Of a stretch of 64,000 nucleotides of DNA, positions 19,112 through 26,664 are shown in pieces. Numbering within the stretch: position 1 is the stretch's first letter; every line of letters starts with the position of its first letter. This DNA is from Lachnospiraceae bacterium. GTDB taxonomy: Bacteria; Bacillota; Clostridia; Lachnospirales; Lachnospiraceae. The position numbers and the translations under genes were made by a program. The stretch is taken from assembly GCA_019423745.1 (NCBI GenBank), contig JAHZAV010000012.1, positions 1 through 64,000 on the forward strand, written 5' to 3'. The notes beneath the pieces were generated by a model, which had not been told where the DNA came from, searched no databases, and worked only from the letters and a program-made list of their open reading frames with translations.

Positions 19112-21703
19112 TTATGCTTTTACAAATCTTTGATCTGTACTTCCCGGAGCTTCTCCGCCTTTTTTCACAAGAACGATCTGAATGGCTTCCATTCGCTTTG
19201 CAAGTCCTTCTGTCCCGGCAGATTCACCGTTTTTGGCCCAACCAAGCCAGCCATAACTCTGGGAATGTACCCGATAATAAATATCATACTGCTTTGCCAT
19301 CTGGCCTGTCAACTGGATCTGAATGGCTTCCATCCGTTTCGCCTGGCCTGTCGTTCCTGCAAGCGCACCGTTTCGCATCGTGTTCATCCAGCCATAGGTC
19401 TGTACATGGACTTTATACTCTATATTCCCGCTGTACTTCTGATTCACAAGAGAAAGCTTCAGCGCCTCCATCCGCTTTGCCTGGCCTTCCGTACCAGCCT
19501 TTACGCCGCCTTCTGCTATTTCCTGCCAGCCATAACTTTGTACGTGAGTCTGATACTGCAGCAGCGGCTGCACATAAGTACGCATGGTCTCTCCCGGAGC
19601 TGTCCCGCCTTTCTTCACAAGCCGGATCTCCAATGCCTCCATTCGTTTTGCCCCGTCTGTCGTTCCTGCTGTCTCTCCGTTTTTCGCCCAGTCAAGCCAA
19701 CCGTAAGTCTGTACATGAACCCGGTAATAAATATCATACTTTTCTGCCATCTTTCCTGTCAGCTGAATCCGGATTGCTTCCATCCGCTTTGCCTGGCCTT
19801 CTGTCCCGGACATAGCGCCGTCGGACTTCCAGTCCGTCCAGCCGATACTTTGAATATGGCTTCTGTATTTTACTGAACCGCTGACCGATGGATCCCGAAG
19901 CTTGATCTTAACAGCCTCAAGCCGCTTCGCTTCTCCTTCTGTTCCGGCCATTGCTCCGTCCTGTTTATCTCCCATCCAGCCATAGGTCTGGGCATGAACA
20001 GAATAAGTAATCCCTTCTGAGGAGGATGGTGTCTGAGTATCGCCGCCACCACTTACTTTTCCGGATACGACTGTCACATAATCTTTGCTGATATAGGCAT
20101 ACATATTGGAAAAATTATATGCTCCGGAACTTGAATTGATTGCTGTTCTTCCACTGTTCAGCACCGGATCACTCTGTATCTGGTAAAAGCTTCCGCTGCT
20201 TCCTTTTATCAATACTGCATAATTGGAAACAGAACGCCCGGAGGAACTTGTGGTTGTATACAACACATTGGATGCCGTATTGGCCTCTTTTCTTACATTG
20301 ACTACATTGTATTTTGTATTGATGGTATCTTTGATCCCGATCGTATATTTATAGCGGTCTTTCTGCCCGTTTTCATTATCCAGCTGCCATGCAATATTAG
20401 CGATCTTCTCACCCCAGTATGGATCGGAAGCGTAGCTTACATTCATACCGCTTGCCTTATCTCCCAGGAATCCGCCATGATAGAAGGACCACCCTGCTCT
20501 TAAATACCGCTTGGATAAATAGGTCTCTGAAAATGTCTGGATACATGCGTCTACGCTTTTATATGTATCTGCACTCTCTCCCGGTGAGGAATCTACCGCA
20601 TTCAGTCCAAACAGATTGTTTTTACTCTGGGCAATACTGCTGCTTCCCCAGCCGCTTTCAATCGCTCCCACAGATGCCATGATAAGTGCGTTTGTGCCGT
20701 AAGAATTTTGGCGGTTCACAAAATTCGCACCTGTATTGTTCATCTTGGAATTACCGGAAGCATGTCTGTTGATCATATTGTTCAGCGCACTTCCGGAATA
20801 AGCTGTCTGGCTTCTCAAAGGCAGGTACTGAAAATAGTTATAATATGGGCTATTTGCATTAATGGAATTTTGTCTCGTATTGTTTCTGTAATCAGAAAGC
20901 ATCGTACTGTAGTTCTGATAGAAATAGTGTCCATCATAGCTGTAGTAACTCTGCCCTGTTTTCATATAGGACTGCTGCGGTCCCACATTGACGAATCCGC
21001 CCCATCCGCTTGTGGTCATGTTCATTGTGATCCTGTGGATCAGATTTGTTCCATCTGCATAGTACTGGCTGTAGCTTTTGGCGCTGCTTAAATTGACTAC
21101 CTGAACCTTGGATTTATCCACCAGACCCACAACCCCGGCCATCATGAATTTTACTTTCCCGTTTTCTTCCCCGAGATAAGCCGCATCAGCGCCGCTTCTG
21201 CCATATACATAGCCGGACTCTCCGGTATTGTATTCTGTATATTCTGTAATATCACTGACTGTCTGTCCGCTGGCATTGGCACGGAAGTTTACGATCTTTT
21301 CTGAAGCAGCCCTGGCATATCTTCTCGCGCTGCTTTCTTCTACAACTCCCCCGTTATCTTCTTCCAGCAGATACACATTTCCATTTTCATCTATACTGTA
21401 GACTTCTTTGGCAGCCATAGACATTCCGGCGTCAGCGCCGGATTGGTCCCCAGAGGATGTATCGGCCGTCTGACTCTCTCCCGTCTGCTCTGCTTCTGAC
21501 TGCACTTCTTCATTTTCCTCTGAAACTTCTAAAGCCGCGTCCATCTCTTCTGTTTCGGACGCTGCCGTTTGTTCCGTGTTTTCCTCTGCCGCTGATTGGC
21601 TTTCTGCCATTGCCGGTTCATCAGCATATGTTAAAATGCTGCTTCCTGACAGCATTCCCATGCACAGGATCAGGGCAACCCATTTTCTCCATTTTCTTTT
21701 CAT
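19112..21703 (-). CDS. Glucosaminidase with SH3-like domain and six ChW repeats
   Basis: This 863-residue secreted peptidoglycan hydrolase has a signal peptide at 1-27 and an acidic stalk to about 95. An N-terminal accessory region follows. The glucosaminidase domain is at about 305-440, with the catalytic Glu in SVGAIESGWG (E349) and the KNNLFGL motif after it. An SH3b-like domain is at about 450-545, and six ChW units (two cassettes) run from 564 to the end. Such enzymes cut the GlcNAc-MurNAc bond, so with the GH25 next door both glycan-strand linkages can be cut. ATG 21703 has AGGAGG nine bases upstream. It is preceded by its own promoter and a long structured leader. Confidence 0.9.
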   Translation of the reverse strand: MKRKWRKWVALILCMGMLSGSSILTYADEPAMAESQSAAEENTEQTAASETEEMDAALEVSEENEEVQSEAEQTGESQTADTSSGDQSGADAGMSMAAKEVYSIDENGNVYLLEEDNGGVVEESSARRYARAASEKIVNFRANASGQTVSDITEYTEYNTGESGYVYGRSGADAAYLGEENGKVKFMMAGVVGLVDKSKVQVVNLSSAKSYSQYYADGTNLIHRITMNMTTSGWGGFVNVGPQQSYMKTGQSYYSYDGHYFYQNYSTMLSDYRNNTRQNSINANSPYYNYFQYLPLRSQTAYSGSALNNMINRHASGNSKMNNTGANFVNRQNSYGTNALIMASVGAIESGWGSSSIAQSKNNLFGLNAVDSSPGESADTYKSVDACIQTFSETYLSKRYLRAGWSFYHGGFLGDKASGMNVSYASDPYWGEKIANIAWQLDNENGQKDRYKYTIGIKDTINTKYNVVNVRKEANTASNVLYTTTSSSGRSVSNYAVLIKGSSGSFYQIQSDPVLNSGRTAINSSSGAYNFSNMYAYISKDYVTVVSGKVSGGGDTQTPSSSEGITYSVHAQTYGWMGDKQDGAMAGTEGEAKRLEAVKIKLRDPSVSGSVKYRSHIQSIGWTDWKSDGAMSGTEGQAKRMEAIRIQLTGKMAEKYDIYYRVHVQTYGWLDWAKNGETAGTTDGAKRMEALEIRLVKKGGTAPGETMRTYVQPLLQYQTHVQSYGWQEIAEGGVKAGTEGQAKRMEALKLSLVNQKYSGNIEYKVHVQTYGWMNTMRNGALAGTTGQAKRMEAIQIQLTGQMAKQYDIYYRVHSQSYGWLGWAKNGESAGTEGLAKRMEAIQIVLVKKGGEAPGSTDQRFVKA

Positions 21704-21807
21704 ATATTTCCTCCTTATTTGTATCCCCGTTTTACTTCTGAAGCTGACAAAAGAGCTGTTAAAGCCCCGCGGGCGCTTTATGCATTATTTCCTCTTTTCT
21801 CATACAA

Positions 21808-21918
21808 CGTGCAAGCTCGAATCCTTCGGATTCTCGCTCGCGGGCTTTCGCCCTATAAAAATGCAAGATGTCCAAATTGCATGCAAGCATTCATTTGTCC
21901 CTCTTACATTTTTGCACG
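21808..21918 (-). ncRNA. Strongly structured leader or multi-branch RNA element
   Basis: On the minus strand an outer stem CGTGCAA/TTGCACG (21918-21912 with 21814-21808) closes three arms. One is a long arm AAAAATGTAAGA with TCTTGCATTTTT, containing CAAAT/ATTTG. The second is GGGC-GAAA-GCCC with a GNRA loop, and the third is GAATCC-GAA-GGATTC. The single G.U pair and the GAAA loop form only on the minus strand, which is the direction of the neighbouring genes. It lies between a -10 box and the glucosaminidase start, so it would be in that mRNA's leader. It may be a cis-regulatory RNA, a small RNA or a palindromic multi-copy repeat; the sequence cannot decide. No known riboswitch family is recognised. 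Confidence 0.55.
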
Positions 21919-21937
21919 GTTCATTGCCTACGCGGAT

Positions 21938-21967
21938 ATTATACCATATAAAAATAAAGGATAGCAA
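21938..21967 (-). promoter_or_regulatory. Promoter of the glucosaminidase gene
   Basis: On the minus strand TATAAT is at 21943-21938 and TTGCTA at 21967-21962, with an 18-bp spacer. The -35 lies inside the left arm of the upstream gene's terminator. The predicted leader is about 225 nt. Confidence 0.6.
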
Positions 21968-21994
21968 GGAAATGCCCCTGCTATCCTTTATTTT
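21951..21994 (-). terminator. Intrinsic terminator after the NlpC/P60 gene
   Basis: AAATAAAGGATAGCA (21952-21966) pairs perfectly over 15 bp with TGCTATCCTTTATTT (21979-21993), followed on the minus strand by a T-rich run. Confidence 0.85.
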
Positions 21995-22004
21995 CCACGG
22001 TTTT

Positions 22005-25004
22005 CTATACAAAAGGTCTTACGACTCCTTTGATATTCGATCTCTGTCCGTTTTGTATCGGCCATACTACAACCTGATTCGGCCAGGATTCGATCACCTG
22101 ATTGTTTCCAAGATAGATCGCTACATGGATCACTACTCCGGAGCTGTTCTGATAGAAGATCAGATCGCCCCTCTGTCTCTGGCTGTATGGTACATGCTTA
22201 AACTTCGGTGATGCCCACATATTTCTCGACTCATACTCATAACCCGGGTGAGCGTGTCTTACCGGATTGATAGGAGAAATATCAAGTCCGGCTCCATAAA
22301 GAGCCTGCATCACAAGTCCACTGCAGTCGATTCCGGTTCCCGGAGGGCCGGATGCTCCGATCACATAGGCTGTTCCCATGTAAGAATAAGCGGTGCTGAT
22401 CATCGTCTCAATATGGTCAGATCTCGTACTGTCTCGATTCACCTTCATAGGACTTACATACGCGCCCCACTGTTCCCACTGTACCTGGTTAAATCCAAGC
22501 TTCAGCCAGGTCAGAAGATCCACATTTCCGGTCTGGCTCAAACCATTTTTTCTCTGGAAATTGCGGACGGCATTCTGCACATTAGTTCCGTAAAAAGCTC
22601 CGCCCATGCCGATTCCGCTTCCAAGGCCAAGCTTCCGGATAACCTGCATTACCTTTACCCCTTCAAAGCCGTAGGAAAGATTATATCCTCCTCCGGTGAG
22701 GGTGATGGAATCCTTAATCTGATAATACTGACTCGGATTTTGATATCTCCGCTTTTTCAGATTCGTATAGTAATTGCTGTTTGGTCCCGGCGCATTGGCA
22801 TCCTTGGGCACCAGTCTGATCTGCAGTGCTTCCAGACGGTAACCAATGTCGGTCGTACCTGCTGCCTGTCCGTTTTTCGCCCAGCCAAGCCAACCGTATT
22901 TCTCTACATGAGCGCGGTAATAGATATCATAGTATTTTGCCAGGTCGCCGGACAGAGAAATTTTAACTGCCTCCATGCCATACTTACCATCTGTACAGCC
23001 GTTTACCGTATCCAGTCCGGTAGCTTCCTGCCATCCCAGGCTGGACAGATGCGTAGCATAGCTAATCTCTCCTTCCGGCATGTTTTCTGTTCTCCGGTTC
23101 AGATGCAGTGTAATATTTTCCAGTCTCTTTCCCTGACCAGTCGTTCCAAGTGTACCACCCATCTGGACTGCTCCGCTGTCTCCTTTTCCCTGTATGGTTC
23201 CGGAATAAGTGAAATCCGCTGCCTGGTACCCTTCAATATATTTTTGACCGCTTGTATCCGGCGCCTTCCCGCCTTTCTCTACAAGCTGAATGCGGATCGC
23301 CTCAATCCGTTTGCTCAAATCTGTACTTCCGGCAATCTCGCCGTTAGATGCATAATTGATCCATCCGATCTTGGACATATGAACGCTGTAATATACATCG
23401 TAGTGGTCTTTTAACGCTCCGGTCAATTGGATCTGGATAGCCTCCACCCGTTTTGCCTGATCTGTTGTTCCGGCAATCTGTCCGTCTCTTTTCCAATCCT
23501 GCCATCCGTAGCTCTGTACAAAGGTACGGTACTCAATACTTCCTTCATATGTATTGTCCGGAATCTGGATCTTAATGGCTTCCAGACGTTTCGCCTGGCC
23601 GGTTACGCCAGCCACTTCGTTGTCGTATTTTGACGCCTGCCAGCCGACAGACTGAGAATGTGCGCTATAAGAAACCAATGGATATTTATAGCTCTCTCCG
23701 CCAATTTCAGGTGCTTCATCACCTTTTTTCACAAGACGGATTTCCAGTGCTTCCAGACGCTTTCCATATCCGGCACTTCCGGCTTTCTCCCCATTGCTTG
23801 TCCAGCCAAGCCAGCCATAACTCTGTACATGGGCGCGGTAATAAATGTCGTAATAATCTGCCATATCTCCTGTCAGACGGATCTGAATGGCCTCAAGGCG
23901 TTTCGCCTGACCGGTTGTTCCGGCAAGTTCACCATCTTTCTTCCACCCCTGCCAGCCAATAGACTGCACGTGAGTCTGGTATTCGATTCCGCCTTTGTAT
24001 TCACTGTCCGGCAGTTTGATCTTAATGGCTTCCATTCTTTTAGCCTGACCAGTTACTCCGGCCTGCTGTCCGTTAAATCTTTCGCCCTGCCAGCCGATGG
24101 ACTGGGAATGAGCATTATAAGAAATAACAGGATACTTGTAACTGTCACCTTCACCTTCCGGCGCTGCTGCTCCCTTTTCTACAATACAGATCTCAATAGC
24201 TTCCAAACGTTTCGCATACCCCAGACTCCCGGACTTTTCTCCGTTGCTTGTCCAGTTAAGCCATCCATAACTCTGCACATGGGTTCGGTAGTAAATATCA
24301 TATTTATCTGCCAATGTACCTGTCAGACGGATCTGAACAGCTTCCAGTCTCTTAGTCTGGCCAGTTGTTCCGGCAGTCTCTCCGTTCTTCTTCCAGTCCT
24401 GCCAGCCATAGCTCTGCACGTGGGCACGGTACTCAATTCCATCCTCGCCCTCTGCACCGTCAATTTTAAGTTCCAGCGCTTCCAGACGTTTTGCCTCGCC
24501 TTCTGTTCCGATCCATGTATCTTCTTGATTCTCGGCCCATTCATTCCAGCCGTAGCTCTGCACATGTGCACGATACATAAGTACCGGGGCTGTCGGCTCT
24601 TCTACTTCTCCGGGATCTTCCGGATTTCCGCTTTCGCCTGTATTTCCTTCGTCTCCGGTTTCTCCGGACTCACCCTGATCCTGGGAATCTCCCGGTTGTT
24701 CCGTTCCTTCCTCTCCTGAAGGATTGCCGGGATTTGCAGTTTCATCAGACCCTGACGGTTCCTGATCTTCTCCTTCTGCCGGAGTCTGACCAGGCTCTGT
24801 TACAGTTCCGTCGTTTTCACCGGCTCCTTCCCCTGGCAATTGTGTCTCTTCTCCGGTTCCATCTGTCACTTCCTGGCTGCTCTGTCCTTCTTCCAGAACT
24901 GCTGTCTGGTATTCTCCGCCCGGCGCTGCCGCCAGACTGGTTCCTGCAGTGCCGAAGGCCAAAACGGCACTGAGCACAATCGCTGTTATCTGTTTCCTCT
25001 TCAC
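22005..25004 (-). CDS. NlpC/P60 peptidase with 12 ChW repeats and PG-binding domain
   Basis: This 999-residue secreted protein has a signal peptide at 1-26 and a Gly/Glu/Pro-rich stalk to about 140. Twelve ChW units (142-737) form four cassettes. A peptidoglycan-binding type 1 fold (about 780-840) and a C-terminal NlpC/P60 domain (about 868-998) follow. The catalytic Cys is C894 in IDCSGLV and the His is H960 in VIHVAIYLG, so endopeptidase activity on wall peptides is expected. The start is GTG 25004, with GGGGTGAG upstream. It follows the nucleotidyltransferase gene by only 35 bp with no terminator, so the first wall enzyme may be read from the upstream cda-side operon. Confidence 0.92.
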   Translation of the reverse strand: MKRKQITAIVLSAVLAFGTAGTSLAAAPGGEYQTAVLEEGQSSQEVTDGTGEETQLPGEGAGENDGTVTEPGQTPAEGEDQEPSGSDETANPGNPSGEEGTEQPGDSQDQGESGETGDEGNTGESGNPEDPGEVEEPTAPVLMYRAHVQSYGWNEWAENQEDTWIGTEGEAKRLEALELKIDGAEGEDGIEYRAHVQSYGWQDWKKNGETAGTTGQTKRLEAVQIRLTGTLADKYDIYYRTHVQSYGWLNWTSNGEKSGSLGYAKRLEAIEICIVEKGAAAPEGEGDSYKYPVISYNAHSQSIGWQGERFNGQQAGVTGQAKRMEAIKIKLPDSEYKGGIEYQTHVQSIGWQGWKKDGELAGTTGQAKRLEAIQIRLTGDMADYYDIYYRAHVQSYGWLGWTSNGEKAGSAGYGKRLEALEIRLVKKGDEAPEIGGESYKYPLVSYSAHSQSVGWQASKYDNEVAGVTGQAKRLEAIKIQIPDNTYEGSIEYRTFVQSYGWQDWKRDGQIAGTTDQAKRVEAIQIQLTGALKDHYDVYYSVHMSKIGWINYASNGEIAGSTDLSKRIEAIRIQLVEKGGKAPDTSGQKYIEGYQAADFTYSGTIQGKGDSGAVQMGGTLGTTGQGKRLENITLHLNRRTENMPEGEISYATHLSSLGWQEATGLDTVNGCTDGKYGMEAVKISLSGDLAKYYDIYYRAHVEKYGWLGWAKNGQAAGTTDIGYRLEALQIRLVPKDANAPGPNSNYYTNLKKRRYQNPSQYYQIKDSITLTGGGYNLSYGFEGVKVMQVIRKLGLGSGIGMGGAFYGTNVQNAVRNFQRKNGLSQTGNVDLLTWLKLGFNQVQWEQWGAYVSPMKVNRDSTRSDHIETMISTAYSYMGTAYVIGASGPPGTGIDCSGLVMQALYGAGLDISPINPVRHAHPGYEYESRNMWASPKFKHVPYSQRQRGDLIFYQNSSGVVIHVAIYLGNNQVIESWPNQVVVWPIQNGQRSNIKGVVRPFV

Positions 25005-25039
25005 AACATCTCACCCCACAATAAAAGTATATTTTTTGA

Positions 25040-25951
25040 TCAGCAGGTCTTATAATAAGCACCTGACTCGATCAGCTTTCTGATCTCTCTTGTCACATCT
25101 TCCTTATCTTCCTTATAAGTCACTCCGAACCAGCGGTCCGTTGACTGCAGCACTTCAACCTGAATCTTTCCTTCTTTCAGCAGTCCGCCGATGATCGTTG
25201 GCAGCAAATACTCTTTTTTCTGCTCATTTTCTTCCAGCTCATCCAGAAAGGCATCAAATCCAGTTTCCAGTACATCAAGAAAATCCGGAGTCAGCCCCCA
25301 CATATTCATGGAAACCTCTGATTCCACATCAATTTTTCTTGAGCTGCCTTCTTCCTGTACCTCTGCCCCATCAGCTGTTTTAACAATATTATGTGTCTCT
25401 TCAATATCTGCCAGCATTCGATCCTCATTTACTCTGCAGATTCCCCGTGTAACGCCACCATTTTCACTCAGTGTATTTTTCAATATAAAACCTACCATGC
25501 AAGCGTGAAGTCCTGTTTTTTCCTTATCAGCTGTCAGATATCTGTAGGCTTCCTGGTATGCTTCTTTTCCATAATAGTCATCTGCATTGATGACAAGAAA
25601 TGGCTCCTTTACAATCCCCTTACAACAAAGGATTGCCTGCCCCGTCCCCCATGGTTTTGTCCGGTCTGTAAATTTACGCTTAAATCTATCTGGAATATCC
25701 TTTATTTCCTGATAAGCATATTCTATATGAATTTTCTTTTCTATACGGCTGCCGATAACCTCTTTAAAATCCTTCTCCAAATCTTTTCTGATTACAAACA
25801 CAACCTTATCAAATCCGGCATCCATTGCATCATATATAGAATAATCCATAATGATTTCTCCATTCGGTCCTACCGGCTCCAGCTGCTTGATTCCTCCTCC
25901 GAATCTGCTGCCAATCCCTGCCGCCATAATTACCAATGTTGCTCTTCCCAT
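25040..25951 (-). CDS. Sugar/polyol-phosphate nucleotidyltransferase
   Basis: This 303-residue cytoplasmic enzyme is of the NTP_transferase superfamily. The N-terminus has VIMAAGIGSRFGG, the nucleotide loop, then a Lys-Gln pair in GGIKQLEPVGPNG and an INADDYYG metal-type motif near residue 110. Family members activate sugar-phosphates, or phosphocholine in the LicC branch, to nucleotide form. The substrate is not evident. It sits between gtrA and the first ChW enzyme, which fits supply of an activated building block for a wall or membrane glycan. ATG 25951 has AAAGGAG upstream, and the gene is 14 bp from gtrA. Confidence 0.8.
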   Translation of the reverse strand: MGRATLVIMAAGIGSRFGGGIKQLEPVGPNGEIIMDYSIYDAMDAGFDKVVFVIRKDLEKDFKEVIGSRIEKKIHIEYAYQEIKDIPDRFKRKFTDRTKPWGTGQAILCCKGIVKEPFLVINADDYYGKEAYQEAYRYLTADKEKTGLHACMVGFILKNTLSENGGVTRGICRVNEDRMLADIEETHNIVKTADGAEVQEEGSSRKIDVESEVSMNMWGLTPDFLDVLETGFDAFLDELEENEQKKEYLLPTIIGGLLKEGKIQVEVLQSTDRWFGVTYKEDKEDVTREIRKLIESGAYYKTC

Positions 25952-25965
25952 TTTCTTTTGCTCCT

Positions 25966-26379
25966 TTAATCCTTTTTAAATACATACGCCCTTTGACCGA
26001 TATAGTTCAAAAGCGTAAAAAGTATCATTCCGGCAAACATTGCAAGGTTATCCCTTAGTCCACCCTGCTGTCCCTGTAATATCCAGGTAACTGCCGGTTT
26101 GGCAATGCCATATGCAACCAGGTAACAGACGGATATATTAAGTACAAATTTTACCACCTGGCCAAAAGATTTCTTTTTACTTTCAAATGTAAAATACTTA
26201 TTTAAAAAATAGCTGAGTATGCTTCCCACAACATAATTTGATGCCGAAGAAATCCAGTAGCTCTGATGAAATACATTGTACAAAATAAACATAATCGCTG
26301 TTCCAACAATTGTATTAATAACCCCTACTACTATGAATTTCAGGAAACGAATATCCAGCCATTTCTTTATCTTATTCAT
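25966..26379 (-). CDS. GtrA family membrane protein
   Basis: This 137-residue protein has four hydrophobic helices in the GtrA pattern, starting KFIVVGVINTIVGTAIMF. GtrA-like proteins are thought to flip undecaprenyl-phosphate-linked sugars for cell-surface glycosylation. I chose ATG 26379, with GGAG nine bases upstream inside the HPr stop region; an alternative ATG at 26400 would overlap the HPr gene by 17 bp. With the adjacent nucleotidyltransferase it suggests a small sugar activation and translocation unit (inference). Confidence 0.85.
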   Translation of the reverse strand: MNKIKKWLDIRFLKFIVVGVINTIVGTAIMFILYNVFHQSYWISSASNYVVGSILSYFLNKYFTFESKKKSFGQVVKFVLNISVCYLVAYGIAKPAVTWILQGQQGGLRDNLAMFAGMILFTLLNYIGQRAYVFKKD

Positions 26380-26383
26380 TTTT

Positions 26384-26647
26384 CTATTCTCCAAGGCCAT
26401 CTTCTACAGCCTGCACCATTGCTTCCAGTGCTTCCTTTTCATCTGGCCCTTCGCAGATGAGTTCTATCTCATCGCCTCTTTTAATACATGCACCTAAAAC
26501 ACTTAACACGCTTTTAGCGTTTGCTATCGTTGTATCATGTTCAAATGTAATCTTACAGTCAAATTTCACCGCAACATTGCAGAAAATTCCTGCAGGCCGC
26601 AAATGCAGACCTGTAGGATTATTGACTATTACTTTTTTACTTACCAT
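26384..26647 (-). CDS. ptsH: HPr family phosphocarrier protein
   Basis: This is an 87-residue HPr. The active His15 is present in GLHLRPAG and the regulatory Ser46 in NAKSVL, so it can in principle take phosphate from Enzyme I and be phosphorylated by HPr kinase; it is not a Crh (which lacks His15). No Enzyme I gene is adjacent. Instead it is in the c-di-AMP gene block, 17 bp after cdaR. That is unusual, and it could be a second HPr with a regulatory role. GGAGG lies eight bases before ATG 26647. Confidence 0.9.
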   Translation of the reverse strand: MVSKKVIVNNPTGLHLRPAGIFCNVAVKFDCKITFEHDTTIANAKSVLSVLGACIKRGDEIELICEGPDEKEALEAMVQAVEDGLGE

Positions 26648-26664
26648 AATGCTAAACCTCCGAA

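Noticed and set aside
22248..24719. Long plus-strand open frames (up to ~390 codons) opposite the NlpC/P60 ChW gene, and similar ones opposite the other ChW genes
   Set aside because: They are antisense shadows of the repeated minus-strand coding sequence: no RBS, Cys/Ser/Pro-rich low-complexity products and no family resemblance. The minus-strand proteins have complete domains.
8841..25004. Regular DNA repeats that might be mistaken for a CRISPR array
   Set aside because: The repeats are coding ChW units of about 45-50 codons with variable identity and no unique equal-length spacers, and no cas gene is present.
26384..26647. HPr as the catabolite-repression homologue Crh
   Set aside because: His15 is present, whereas Crh lacks it, so it is a normal HPr in an unusual place.
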